From Synergistales bacterium (GTDB lineage: Bacteria; Synergistota; Synergistia; Synergistales; Synergistaceae), in contig BOCB01000030.1 of the NCBI GenBank assembly GCA_026002695.1, forward strand, positions 1-19,160: a DNA stretch of 19,160 nt, given 5' to 3'. The notes below the pieces were generated by a model. It had not been told where the DNA came from and did not search any database. It was given only the letters and a program-made list of their open reading frames with translations. Below are positions 1 to 7,397 of the stretch, one piece after another (within the stretch, counting starts at the first letter, position 1; every line of letters begins with the position of its first letter). A program made the translations under genes and the position numbers.

Positions 1-110
1 AGCTCATCGACGAAGTCGCCTCGCTGCCCAAGACCCTCGACGAGCTGGCTGAGCAAGTTCTCCCCGATTGCGACAAGCTCGATCCCAAGAAGTACGACCT
101 GCCCTACTAG
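1..110 (+). CDS. C-terminal end of an unidentified protein (partial)
   Basis: An open frame enters from the left edge and ends at TAG 108-110. The visible 35 residues begin LIDEVASLPKTLDELAEQ and end in DPKKYDLPY. Codon use (GC-rich third positions) matches neighbouring chromosomal genes, and a terminator follows 48 nt later, so this is a genuine gene end. I do not recognise the family from so short a tail. The next operon (CobW GTPase plus corrinoid-activator-like protein) makes a metal- or corrinoid-dependent enzyme possible, but that is only context. Confidence 0.6.
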   Translation, partial: LIDEVASLPKTLDELAEQVLPDCDKLDPKKYDLPY

Positions 111-157
111 AATAAAACAGACCGCATCTAACTAATGGTTCTGTGAGTAAATAAAAG

Positions 158-203
158 AGCGAAGCTGCGCGGCATGGAAATTGTTCACGCAGCTTCGCTT
201 TTT
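158..203 (+). terminator. Rho-independent terminator after the first gene
   Basis: Perfect 12-bp inverted repeat (158-169 pairs with 188-199, AGCGAAGCTGCG and its complement) with an 18-nt loop, running into a T5 tract at 199-203. It lies 48 nt after the stop codon at 110 and separates that gene from the CobW operon. Confidence 0.8.
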
Positions 204-206
204 CGC

Positions 207-237
207 TTGTAACAGATTCACACTTTGGTGTTATTAT
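207..237 (+). promoter_or_regulatory. Possible promoter of the CobW operon
   Basis: TTGTAA (207-212) and TATTAT (232-237) are spaced 19 nt apart, just after the terminator and before the CobW ribosome binding site AAGGAGG (265-271). The spacing is longer than ideal, so this is a weak prediction supported mainly by position and A/T content. Confidence 0.3.
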
Positions 238-280
238 ATTGAATATAAAAAATGATGACATTTGAAGGAGGAGAGTATTC

Positions 281-1273
281 ATGGTTCGCATCACCGTTAT
301 CTCCGGATTTTTAGGCGCCGGGAAAACTACGTTTTCCAACTTGTTGCTGGACTATTATATTCGCGCGGGAGAAAAAACGGCGTATGTCGTCAACGAGTTC
401 GGAGAGGTCGGTCTGGATTCCGCCTTGCTGAAGCGGCAAGGGTTCGACACAGTGGACATAGTCGGCGGATGCATTTGCTGCACTCTTCACGGGAAAATCA
501 AAGAAGCTCTGCGGGATCTCGTCAAGAAATTTTCACCGGATCGCATTGTTTTCGAGCCGTCCGGAATATTTATCTTCGAAAAATTCCTCAGCGTACTGGA
601 AGATGAGTATCTCAAGGAACACTGCGAGGTCGACAGCGTGATAACCATAGTCGACAGTACGCACCTCAAAGACGCCATGTTCGTGCCCGGTAATTTCTTC
701 GCGAACCAGGTCGCCCATGCGGACACGATCGTAATGAGCAAAATTCAATTATACGAAGGCAACGCGCGAGCGCTTGAGAAGCGCATGAGAGGATTGAACG
801 AGAGGGCGGATATCTTGGCAAAGCCGTGGAGCGAACTGAGTGACAGAGATTTTGCGTCGCTCTACTACGGCGGCAGCATTGGCGTAACCGCCGATGAGGA
901 TGACGACGGTCATGATCACGGGCACGGCCATGAACACGAGCACGAGCACGGCCATGAACACGAGGAACACGACCATAAACACTCGCACCACCCGGATTTT
1001 GACACCATAACGATACAGCCTAAGGAATATGACGACAATATCCTGCGGGAGCTTGAAAACCTCTTGAGGAAAGGAGAGTTCGGCGAGGTTTACCGCATAA
1101 AGGGGAAAGTGATCTGCGGCGGCAAGATAAAGGTTCTGCAAGCGGTCTTTGACACCGTGCGGCTCGACGAACTGGGCGAATCGTCAAGCGGCTCTCAGGA
1201 TATCGAATGCGCTCTCGCCTTTATCGGCCATGATCTCGACGAAGCAAAGATAAGGGAGTACTGGGCTCGGTGA
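281..1273 (+). CDS. CobW/P47K (G3E) family GTPase with His-rich metal-binding linker
   Basis: 330-residue P-loop GTPase of the COG0523/CobW type, a family that delivers metals (Zn, Co, Ni, Fe) to enzymes. Visible motifs: Walker A GFLGAGKTT at 9-17, the CxCC metal site at 64-67 in GGCICC, EPSG at 92-95, and SKIQ at 153-156 where NKxD normally stands. Residues 205-239 form a linker of alternating His, Asp and Glu, typical of zinc- or nickel-handling members, followed by a CobW C-terminal domain. The start at 281 has AAGGAGG 9 nt upstream. The 2Fe-2S/ASKHA gene follows after 59 nt on the same strand, so the two probably form an operon. Which metal it handles cannot be read from the sequence. Confidence 0.9.
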   Translation: MVRITVISGFLGAGKTTFSNLLLDYYIRAGEKTAYVVNEFGEVGLDSALLKRQGFDTVDIVGGCICCTLHGKIKEALRDLVKKFSPDRIVFEPSGIFIFEKFLSVLEDEYLKEHCEVDSVITIVDSTHLKDAMFVPGNFFANQVAHADTIVMSKIQLYEGNARALEKRMRGLNERADILAKPWSELSDRDFASLYYGGSIGVTADEDDDGHDHGHGHEHEHEHGHEHEEHDHKHSHHPDFDTITIQPKEYDDNILRELENLLRKGEFGEVYRIKGKVICGGKIKVLQAVFDTVRLDELGESSSGSQDIECALAFIGHDLDEAKIREYWAR

Positions 1274-1332
1274 ACTCGGCGGCATAATATAGGTCTTTCG
1301 TTAAAAAAACTTTTAAGAGTGGAGTGAGTTTT

Positions 1333-2832
1333 GTGGGTACTGCCAAAATAAAAGTCATAACGACAGGGAAAGAGCGCGATATTGAGGCTGCGGACGGAGC
1401 AAATCTTCTCCACGTCCTGCGGGAGGATGGCGTATCTATAGCAGCCAACTGCGGCGGGCGTGGGACTTGCGGCAAATGCAAGGTTATAATCGAGGGGGAG
1501 AAAAAGCTCGCCTGCCAGACTGAGGTCACGGATGGGATGTGCGCGGAGATCGTAAGCGGCGAGGAGAGTTTCGCGATCCTTGCTGATTACGGCTCAGACT
1601 ACGGCATGGCTCATTTCGACGGCAAACTGAAGCACCCGTGCGTCGCGGTGGATATCGGAACCACTACGGTGGTGCTCCAGCTTATCGACGCGGACAGCGG
1701 TCAGATCGCCAGGACGCGATCCTTCCTGAACGGACAGAGGCAGTATGGGGCGGATGTGGTCTCACGAATCCAGCACGCCGGACAGGGCGGCTTAGAGGCA
1801 TTGACGCACGCGATACGATCGGGGCTTACGTCCTCTCTGAAAGCTCTGTGCGAGGACGCCGGCATAGGCTGCGAAGCCTTGGAGTACATATGTATCGCCG
1901 GCAACACCACGATGATGTATCTCCTGCTCGGGCTTTCATGCGAATCTCTGGGGCAGTTTCCCTTTGAGCCTGAGTTTTCGCGCAAAGAGCGGTACAGCTA
2001 CGCCGAGACCTTCGGAGGAGACGACGCGAATTGCCCCGTCTACCTCGTGCCGTGGACGTCCGCTTATGTCGGCGGGGACATCACCGCGGGGTATCTTGCG
2101 TGCCGGGATAAGGACGAGACTGTTTTGCTTATAGACATGGGGACAAACGGCGAGATGATGCTGTGGTCGGGCGACAAAACTTGGTGCTGCTCCACCGCGG
2201 CGGGTCCGGCTTTCGAGGGGGGGGGCATCACCTTCGGGACGGGAAGCATTCCCGGGGCAATCAGCCTGCTCGACCTCAAGGACGGCAAATTCACATACGA
2301 GACCATCGACAAGGCAAGCCCTGTCGGCATTTGCGGCTCCGGCGTTCTCGACGCTACTGCCTGTATGTTGAGCGGAGAGTTTATAGATGAGTCAGGGCGC
2401 ATGGGCGGTGATTTCGCCAAAGACGGCGTAGTTCTCGCCGAGGGTGCCGCCGGAAAGAAGATACTCTTCACTCAGAAGGATGTTCGGGAAGTCCAGCTCG
2501 CCAAATCAGCGGTCAGGGCAGGCGTTGAAATCCTGATCTCCGAGGCAGGGCTGACAATTCCTCAGGTGGACGTCGTCTACCTTGCCGGAGGCTTCGGACA
2601 GAAACTGCGCCTCTCGAGCGCGGTAGCCATCGGACTGCTTCCCGCCGAGCTGGCTCAAAAAACACGTCCCATCGGGAACACCTCTCTGGGCGGCTGCGCT
2701 ATGGTATGCCGCGATCTTGGGCTGATGGAGGACGCGAAGGCGCTTGCCGAAAGAGCGACGGAAGTTCTGCTGTCCGCTCACAAAGATTTCCAGGACTTCT
2801 TCATGGATTACATGTCCTTCGAGGAGCTGTAA
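1333..2832 (+). CDS. 2Fe-2S ferredoxin / ASKHA (DUF4445) protein, reductive corrinoid-activator type
   Basis: About 499 residues. The N-terminus is a plant-type ferredoxin with Cys 40, 46, 49 and 61 (pattern NCGGRGTCGKC then LACQ). From about residue 103 it is an ASKHA-fold ATPase: VDIGTTT at 106-112, IAGNTTM, IDMGTNGEM, and a GxGxG-like VGICGSGVLDA stretch. This is the architecture of RamA/RACo proteins, which use ATP to drive electron transfer onto an inactive Co(II) corrinoid protein in methyltransferase systems. I prefer GTG 1333 as start because GGAG (1321-1324) lies 8 nt before it; GTG 1324 is the in-frame alternative but overlaps that site. It is shorter than many RACo proteins (about 600 aa). 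The corrinoid partner and methyltransferase are not in this window. Confidence 0.85.
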   Translation: MGTAKIKVITTGKERDIEAADGANLLHVLREDGVSIAANCGGRGTCGKCKVIIEGEKKLACQTEVTDGMCAEIVSGEESFAILADYGSDYGMAHFDGKLKHPCVAVDIGTTTVVLQLIDADSGQIARTRSFLNGQRQYGADVVSRIQHAGQGGLEALTHAIRSGLTSSLKALCEDAGIGCEALEYICIAGNTTMMYLLLGLSCESLGQFPFEPEFSRKERYSYAETFGGDDANCPVYLVPWTSAYVGGDITAGYLACRDKDETVLLIDMGTNGEMMLWSGDKTWCCSTAAGPAFEGGGITFGTGSIPGAISLLDLKDGKFTYETIDKASPVGICGSGVLDATACMLSGEFIDESGRMGGDFAKDGVVLAEGAAGKKILFTQKDVREVQLAKSAVRAGVEILISEAGLTIPQVDVVYLAGGFGQKLRLSSAVAIGLLPAELAQKTRPIGNTSLGGCAMVCRDLGLMEDAKALAERATEVLLSAHKDFQDFFMDYMSFEEL

Positions 2833-2841
2833 GACGGAACG

Positions 2842-2859
2842 GGCGGCCAATGGGCCGCC
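2842..2859 (+). other. GC-rich hairpin after the ASKHA gene
   Basis: GGCGGCC (2842-2848) pairs with GGCCGCC (2853-2859) around a 4-nt loop, 10 nt after the stop codon. No T-run follows, so it probably stabilises the 3' end rather than terminating; the terminator proper is at 2892. Confidence 0.5.
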
Positions 2860-2891
2860 TCTGCCGAACCGAAACGAACGCGCGTCATAGG

Positions 2892-2919
2892 GGGCGACCG
2901 CCATCGGTCGCCCGTTTTT
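2892..2919 (+). terminator. Rho-independent terminator of the CobW operon
   Basis: GGGCGACCG (2892-2900) and CGGTCGCCC (2905-2913) form a perfect 9-bp stem with loop CCAT, followed by G and T5 (2915-2919). The group II intron begins only two bases after the T-run. Confidence 0.85.
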
Positions 2920-2921
2920 CA

Positions 2922-4241
2922 GTGCGCCCGGCATGGGCAACAACTTGGCGGTGAGAGTCCGCTACAGACTTGGCAGTAGGAACTGTTAGCCAAAGACAAG
3001 GGTGTCCATCGTGAGGTGGAATCTGAAGGAAGTCGGAGGCAAACCCTCGGCCTGACGAACAGAAACCACATATAAGGCATTTACGGAGCGGACGAGCTTG
3101 CCGGACAAAGCGAAGTCCTATACTGCCCGAACTCCGTGGTGTAGATGCGGCAGATAGATGAGGGGAAAGTTGTCGCTCTTACCCGGGGAGGTCTCACAAG
3201 GCGGTAAGTGACAGACTGAGTCTGACACAGACCGAACCCGTACAGCGATGTACGACTGAATTGTGAGAAGTCAGCAGAAGCCATAGTACCGAGGGTAAAC
3301 ACTAAGCAAGGGTAGGGAAAGCACGGACCGGCGGTTATTTGCCGCAAAGCCGAAAGGCGGATACACAAGAAACCGGCTGTCCTAAACATGAAATTGTCCG
3401 GTTTAGCAGACTCGCGGGAAGGGCTGAACAATGGTAATTCTTGAAACGCAAGGAGGTGAAGCGATGTTAAGAGAGCAGGGAATCTCTCGCCGCTTCTGAG
3501 CAATATATATCTGACGAAGTTTGACCGAATGCCGGAAGTGAGAGGTCATAAGTTCGTAAGGTATGCGGACGACTGCAATATATACGTTAAAAGCCGCCGA
3601 GCGGGTGATGAGGAGTAGTACCCAATATCTTGAGGGAAAAATGAAACTCAAGGTAAACCGCGAAAAGAGCCAAGCAGGCAGTCCGCTCAAGCTCAAATTC
3701 CCGGGCTTTTCTATGTGCCATAGAAGAGGAAAGATGTCCTGGATACGCCCTCACGAGAAGAGTGTCAAGAGTTTCTCAAACAGGATACGCGAACTGACGA
3801 GCCGCAAACAAGGTAAAACAATTCCTGTAATACTCAGAAAGCTAAAAGAATACACCACAGGCCGGATAGGGTATTACGGCATATCCGATATGAAACAGTT
3901 GATGGAGGAAAGGAACCAACGGATACGCCGTAGGATACGTCAAATCTACCGGAAACAGTGGAAACGCATAAAAGCACGTAAGGACAACCTTGTTAAGCTT
4001 GGAGTGAGAGCAGAACAAGCGCGGCAATGGGCCAATACTCGGCTCGGCTATTGGCGGGTAGCAGGAAGTTGGATACTAACGACGTCATTAACAAACGAAC
4101 GCCTCGCAAGATTGGGGTATGATGACATATCCCAAAGATACGAGACGCTGCGCCTAAGCCATTGAACCGCCGTGTACCGAACGGTACGCACGGTGGTGTG
4201 GGAGGACGACCGCTCAAATAATGGGTGGTCTCCTACCCGAT
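2922..4241 (+). mobile_element. Group II intron with degenerate maturase gene
   Basis: The 5' end GTGCGCCCGGCATGGGC at 2922 matches the bacterial group II GUGYG start, followed by typical domain I sequence. Near the 3' end a domain V hairpin is visible at 4166-4197 (arms 4166-4174 and 4189-4197, inner stem TACC/GGTA with tip GAAC, 2-nt CG bulge, CGC triad 4168-4170), then a domain VI hairpin at about 4201-4234 and a CCTACCCGAT end at 4232-4241, where an AY terminus is expected. Total length is 1320 nt, short for an ORF-bearing intron because the coding part has a deletion. The insertion site is 2 nt beyond a terminator T-run, a target habit known for class C introns; the maturase lacks an endonuclease domain, consistent with En-minus lineages. 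The exact class is not assignable by eye. The 3' boundary could be off by one base. Confidence 0.9.
3464..4165 (+). pseudogene. ltrA: Intron-encoded reverse transcriptase/maturase, deleted and frameshifted
   Basis: The original start appears to be ATG 3464, preceded by AAGGAGG. After about four codons the frame jumps into RT motif 4-5 sequence in another frame: from 3478 it reads GNLSPLLSNIYLTKFDR, then FVRYADDCNIYV with the catalytic YADD at 3562-3573. RT blocks 0-3 (roughly 200 residues in family members) are missing. A second frameshift near 3590-3610 moves the rest into the frame that runs to 4165. That part holds the end of the palm (NREKSQAG, GFSM), thumb and domain X maturase (RIGYYGI, ANTRLGYWRVAGSW, LTNERLARLGY). 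There is no HNH endonuclease. The protein cannot be made intact, so any splicing would need a maturase supplied in trans. Confidence 0.88.
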
Positions 4242-4320
4242 TTCACCATATCCAATCTACTTCATAACGGCGTATATTCTCATCCGCGAAATGATTTTTC
4301 AAAAACTTTTCAAAAAACGC

Positions 4321-4348
4321 TTGACATTCTCCGAGAAGGTTGTATCAT
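4321..4348 (+). promoter_or_regulatory. Sigma-70 type promoter of the flagellin leader
   Basis: TTGACA (4321-4326) and TATCAT (4343-4348) with a 16-nt spacer. Upstream, 4289-4318 carries A/T tracts (GATTTTTCAAAAACTTTTC, then CAAAAAA) that could act as an UP element. Transcription would start near 4354, giving a flagellin leader of about 480 nt. No sigma-28 or sigma-54 consensus was seen nearer the gene. A downstream promoter cannot be excluded. Confidence 0.65.
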
Positions 4349-4414
4349 TAACCTCACGTTAAATCAATGACGTGGCTGAGGCAAGGATGCCGAGGCAGTT
4401 TGATAAACTTTCAA

Positions 4415-4434
4415 ACACAACAAGGAGGTTGTGA
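4415..4434 (+). repeat. Duplicate of the flagellin RBS hairpin, copy 1
   Basis: The 20-mer ACACAACAAGGAGGTTGTGA occurs here and again, identically, at 4810-4829 before flagellin. Each copy folds as a 6-bp stem with AAGGAG in the loop. Confidence 0.85.
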
Positions 4435-4439
4435 GAGAA

Positions 4440-4475
4440 ATGAGAAAAAATCTGCCTATCTATATTTCGCCTTAG
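4440..4475 (+). CDS. Possible 11-residue leader peptide upstream of flagellin
   Basis: ATG 4440 to TAG 4473-4475 encodes MRKNLPIYISP. It stands 12 nt after an AAGGAG that is part of the exact duplicate of the flagellin ribosome-binding hairpin. It could be a translated upstream reading frame used in regulation, or the 5' stub of a lost flagellar gene whose leader was duplicated. Coding evidence is limited to the RBS and the frame, so confidence is low. Confidence 0.3.
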   Translation: MRKNLPIYISP

Positions 4476-4584
4476 TTTTATAAATTATATATTGTCGTTG
4501 GTGCGTATGGTGCGCTTTTATGTTTTTGTGTTTTTGCCATTTACGCGCTTGGGTTGCGCCGGAGTCGGCTGGGTTTTGTCTTTG

Positions 4585-4617
4585 CCCTTCAGGCTTCTAA
4601 CGATAAATCGCTCTTCG
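4585..4617 (+). repeat. Dispersed repeat, copy A
   Basis: CCCTTCAGGCTTCTAACGAT at 4585, continuing AAATCG then CTCTTCGG. This is one of about five noncoding copies of the consensus CCCTTTAGGCTTCTAACGAT-AAATCGGTCTTCGG in the window (others at 7290, 15280, 17465 reversed, 18146). Confidence 0.6.
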
Positions 4618-4832
4618 GAGTTTGGTTTTCGGCGCGTGGGATGCGGTGTGTTTTTAAGGGTTCGGGTTTTAGGATTCTTGGTTTCAGGCAACTGACAATC
4701 GTTTTTTGGGGTTTTTAGGCCGGAGCTGCCGGGCGACCATGAGGGTCGTCCCTGCTACAAGCTCCCGGGAGCATGGAAGCTCCCGAACTAACTTGGGCAA
4801 AATGCCCTCACACAACAAGGAGGTTGTGAACA

Positions 4833-7274
4833 ATGCGTATCAATACCAACGTACCGGCTATCGTTTCTTACAATGCTCTTACCCAGACTAACAGTGCCCT
4901 TCAGAAGGCTATCCAGAAGCTGTCCACAGGCTTGCGTATCAACGGCGCCTCCGACGACGCGGCGGGGCTCGCCATCTCCGAGAAGATGCGCGCGCAGTAT
5001 CGCGGCTTGGATCAGGCTACTTCGAACGCCCAGGACGGCATCAGCATGATTCAGACGGCTGAAGGCGCGCTTTCCGAGACGCACTCCATCCTCCAGAGGA
5101 TGAGGGAGCTCTCCGTACAGGCCGCGAACGACACCCTCACTCAGGAGGACCGCGGCTACATACAGCTCGAAATAGATCAGCTCAAGGAAGAAATAGACCG
5201 CATCTCCACGACGACCCAGTTCAACAAGAAGCAGCTCCTCGACGGTTCGGCGGCGGTTCTCTGGTCGTCCGACAACCTCAAGACGAAGGCCATAGTGAAC
5301 GGCGGCCTGCGCGAAATCGACCGGTTCGGCCAGAAGAAGTCGGTCGAGGGCAACTTCAGGATAACCGTGGACGCGCTCCCCGGTCAGGCGGAGATACAGA
5401 AGAGCGACATCTTCAAGATCAAGCACCCGAACGTCATCATGAACGTCTCGCTGAGGAAGGATTTGGGGGTTGTGGACGTCCGCGTCGACGGCCTGCCGGC
5501 GGGCAAGTACAACGTGTTGCTGAATTCCGCCGCCACCGCCTTTGCCGGCGGTAATATGGCCAAAAAGATCGTCAGCTATGTACAAAACGCTCCGGGCACA
5601 AATACAATAAGCGCCCTGTTTACAGGTACCAAGATCGCTGATTGGAGCGCCGCCGACGCTGCCTTTCTGGGAGCGGGCAACACCGCGAACTTCAACATCC
5701 TGTTCGAGGTCATCGCCAAGAACGAGACGAGCGGCTCCAGCAGCATAACCCTCCGCGTTCAGTCGTTCGTGCTCGAGACCGACGGCACGATGCACAGCTA
5801 CAGCGACACGATAACAGTCTCCACGGCATACGGCCTCGGCACCGGGTACAAAGGGCTCGGCTTGGCCATAGACAACAGCGCCGGCGCGAACTATCTGAGG
5901 CTGAATAAAGCAAGCGCGGCAAAATCGTTCACCGTCGGCGACAAGTTCGTCCTGAACAAGGCTGCCACCGTTACTGGCGGCGCAACCATAGGCGTAGCGA
6001 TAAGCGCCAATTTGAACAGCAGCTGGGAGTATACATGGCCAAAGAGCGGGGCGCCCGCGAGCCTTCAGAATGGGGTTTTCGGTCTCGCGGCCAGCGCCGT
6101 GCATGACAAGGAGATACACTTCAGGCAGTTCTACCTCAACACGTCAAACGGCGCGTCCTACGACGGCGACGTAGTGGTGAAGTTCGACAACAAATTACAT
6201 CAGATCACAGGCGGCGTTGTTGCCGGCGCGACGTTCGAGGCGGCGTACATCGGGCAGGTCGCCAAGGGCGACGTGAAGCTCCGCGACCTCGATAAGTTCT
6301 GGGACGCCAACGGCAAGTTCATGCTCGACGACCCCAAGACGCTCCAGTTGGTGCAGGGCGACGGCACAAAGACCGGCATCACGATATACTCGACCGACAC
6401 CCTCGAGGACGTCCGTAAGAAGCTGAACGACGCCGTCGCCTTCGGCCTCGGCCAGGGTCAGTACGCCATCAACAACACGAGCAACTTTGTGAAGTTCGTC
6501 GAGAAAGAGGTGGCGGACACCAATCAGAACAAGCCGGTGTCCGTAGCGGGCACGTTCGTCATCCAGAGCCTCATCCCCGGTGCGAACGGCAGGATAAATG
6601 TCTCCGGCGACGAGGACATAATCAAGGCCTTCTCGCTCAACGTGATACAGGAAGCGAAGGAGAACGACTTCCGCGTGGCGGTATACGACGCGCACAACGG
6701 CAACACGGTCGCCTCGAGCATGAAGATCAGCGGAAACAAGCTCATCGGCGTGGTGAACCCGAACGTCGACGTCATCTTCGACCAGATGGCCGACATCGAG
6801 GTTACGTGGAACGCGAATACCATGAAGTTCGACCTGAAGGCCTCCGAGAAGGAATACTCCACCATCGTCCACCTTGCGGATAACACCACGGTCTTCCAGA
6901 TCGGCGCTAACGAGAGTGAGGACATGGCGGTCAGCTTAGGCAACATGAGCGCGCTCGCCCTCGGCATATCGAGCATAATCGTAACCGACAGGGTCTCCGC
7001 CGGACGCAGCATCACGATACTCGACACCGCGATAGGCAAGGTATCGAGCCAGCGCGCGCGCCTCGGCGCTTACCAGAACAGGCTGGAGCACACGATCAAC
7101 AACCTGACGACATCCTCGACGAACCTGAAGACCTCCGAGAGCCGCATACGCGACGTCGACATGGCGAAAGAGATGATGAACTTCACGAGGCTGAACATCC
7201 TGAGCCAGGCCGGCACCTCGATGATGGCGCAGGCGAACCAGCTCCCGCAGAACATCCTCTCTCTCCTGAGGTAA
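4833..7274 (+). CDS. Flagellin with a very long central variable domain
   Basis: 813-residue filament subunit, exported through the flagellar type III system. The N-terminal D0/D1 segment (about 1-145) is canonical: MRINTNVPAIVSYNAL, LSTGLRINGASDDAAGLAIS, QDGISMIQTAEGALSE and the MRELSVQAAND motif recognised by TLR5 in many flagellins. The C-terminal D1/D0 segment (about 700-813) carries LGAYQNRLEHTINNL, ESRIRDVDMAKEMMNF and ends QANQLPQNILSLLR. About 550 residues of surface-exposed sequence lie between, against 100-280 in common flagellins. The start is unambiguous, with AAGGAG (4817-4822) in a hairpin loop 10 nt upstream. Expression is likely from the promoter at 4321 and controlled post-transcriptionally by the leader hairpins. 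The flagellin and FlaG-like gene are the only flagellar genes here. Confidence 0.96.
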   Translation: MRINTNVPAIVSYNALTQTNSALQKAIQKLSTGLRINGASDDAAGLAISEKMRAQYRGLDQATSNAQDGISMIQTAEGALSETHSILQRMRELSVQAANDTLTQEDRGYIQLEIDQLKEEIDRISTTTQFNKKQLLDGSAAVLWSSDNLKTKAIVNGGLREIDRFGQKKSVEGNFRITVDALPGQAEIQKSDIFKIKHPNVIMNVSLRKDLGVVDVRVDGLPAGKYNVLLNSAATAFAGGNMAKKIVSYVQNAPGTNTISALFTGTKIADWSAADAAFLGAGNTANFNILFEVIAKNETSGSSSITLRVQSFVLETDGTMHSYSDTITVSTAYGLGTGYKGLGLAIDNSAGANYLRLNKASAAKSFTVGDKFVLNKAATVTGGATIGVAISANLNSSWEYTWPKSGAPASLQNGVFGLAASAVHDKEIHFRQFYLNTSNGASYDGDVVVKFDNKLHQITGGVVAGATFEAAYIGQVAKGDVKLRDLDKFWDANGKFMLDDPKTLQLVQGDGTKTGITIYSTDTLEDVRKKLNDAVAFGLGQGQYAINNTSNFVKFVEKEVADTNQNKPVSVAGTFVIQSLIPGANGRINVSGDEDIIKAFSLNVIQEAKENDFRVAVYDAHNGNTVASSMKISGNKLIGVVNPNVDVIFDQMADIEVTWNANTMKFDLKASEKEYSTIVHLADNTTVFQIGANESEDMAVSLGNMSALALGISSIIVTDRVSAGRSITILDTAIGKVSSQRARLGAYQNRLEHTINNLTTSSTNLKTSESRIRDVDMAKEMMNFTRLNILSQAGTSMMAQANQLPQNILSLLR

Positions 7275-7289
7275 GGGGTTTTATCCCCG

Positions 7290-7323
7290 CCCTTTAGGCC
7301 GCTGACGATAAATCGGTCTTCGG
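7290..7323 (+). repeat. Dispersed repeat, copy B
   Basis: CCCTTTAGGCCGCTGACGAT at 7290, then AAATCGGTCTTCGG, 15 nt after the flagellin stop codon. Same consensus and orientation as the copy at 4585. A shorter related piece (AGCAATAAATCAGCC) occurs at about 7359-7372. Confidence 0.6.
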
Positions 7324-7334
7324 GCAAATCAAAA

Positions 7335-7377
7335 AGCGCTATAGGGAAGCGCTGATGAGCAATAAATCAGCCTTCCC
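7335..7377 (+). promoter_or_regulatory. Two mutually exclusive hairpins after flagellin
   Basis: Structure 1: AGCGCT (7335-7340) and AGCGCT (7348-7353) enclose ATAGGGA, leaving AGGGA in the loop, a CsrA-like site. Structure 2: GGGAAG (7344-7349) plus GCTGAT (7351-7356) pair with ATCAGC (7366-7371) plus CTTCCC (7372-7377), one base bulged. Both use 7344-7353, so they compete. A CsrA-bound structure 1 would block structure 2; that switch is inference. Confidence 0.45.
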
Positions 7378-7397
7378 ATATAAATAAAGCGGTGATT

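Larger units (their letters stand above)
4355..4832 (+). promoter_or_regulatory. Long structured flagellin 5' leader with CsrA-like hairpins
   Basis: Hairpins in order: CACGT/ACGTG (4355-4374); GGCA-AGGA-TGCC (4380-4391); CACAAC-AAGGAG-GTTGTG (4416-4433); GGGCGACC/GGTCGTCC (about 4732-4751); CGGGAGC-ATGGAA-GCTCCCG (4766-4785), which competes with a palindrome GCTCCCGGGAGC (4761-4772); GGGCA/TGCCC (4795-4807); and CACAAC-AAGGAG-GTTGTG (4811-4828). The last one places the flagellin Shine-Dalgarno in the loop, 10 nt before the ATG. Loops with A(N)GGA are the recognised shape of CsrA sites, and flagellin mRNA is a classic CsrA target in Bacillus. The stretch 4476-4730 is otherwise T/G-rich noncoding DNA with one dispersed-repeat copy at 4585. 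Confidence 0.6.

Noticed and set aside
749..1141. Hydrophobic Val-rich frame antisense to the CobW His-rich linker
   Set aside because: The apparent membrane segment is the complement of the His/Glu repeat codons.
3081..3503. 140-codon minus-strand frame inside the intron
   Set aside because: Lies over group II ribozyme domains with structural RNA constraint and has no recognisable protein features.
4355..4440. c-di-GMP (GEMM) riboswitch in the flagellin leader
   Set aside because: The conserved GEMM core and tetraloop receptor sequences are not present; the hairpins fit CsrA-type sites better.
4492..4695. 67-codon plus-strand frame in the flagellin leader
   Set aside because: No RBS, skewed to Phe, Val and Gly from T/G-rich DNA, and crosses a dispersed repeat copy.
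4788..6119. Long open frame antisense to flagellin (443 codons on the minus strand)
   Set aside because: Produced by GC-rich codon bias of the flagellin gene on the other strand; low-complexity composition, no RBS, and the sense gene is unmistakable.
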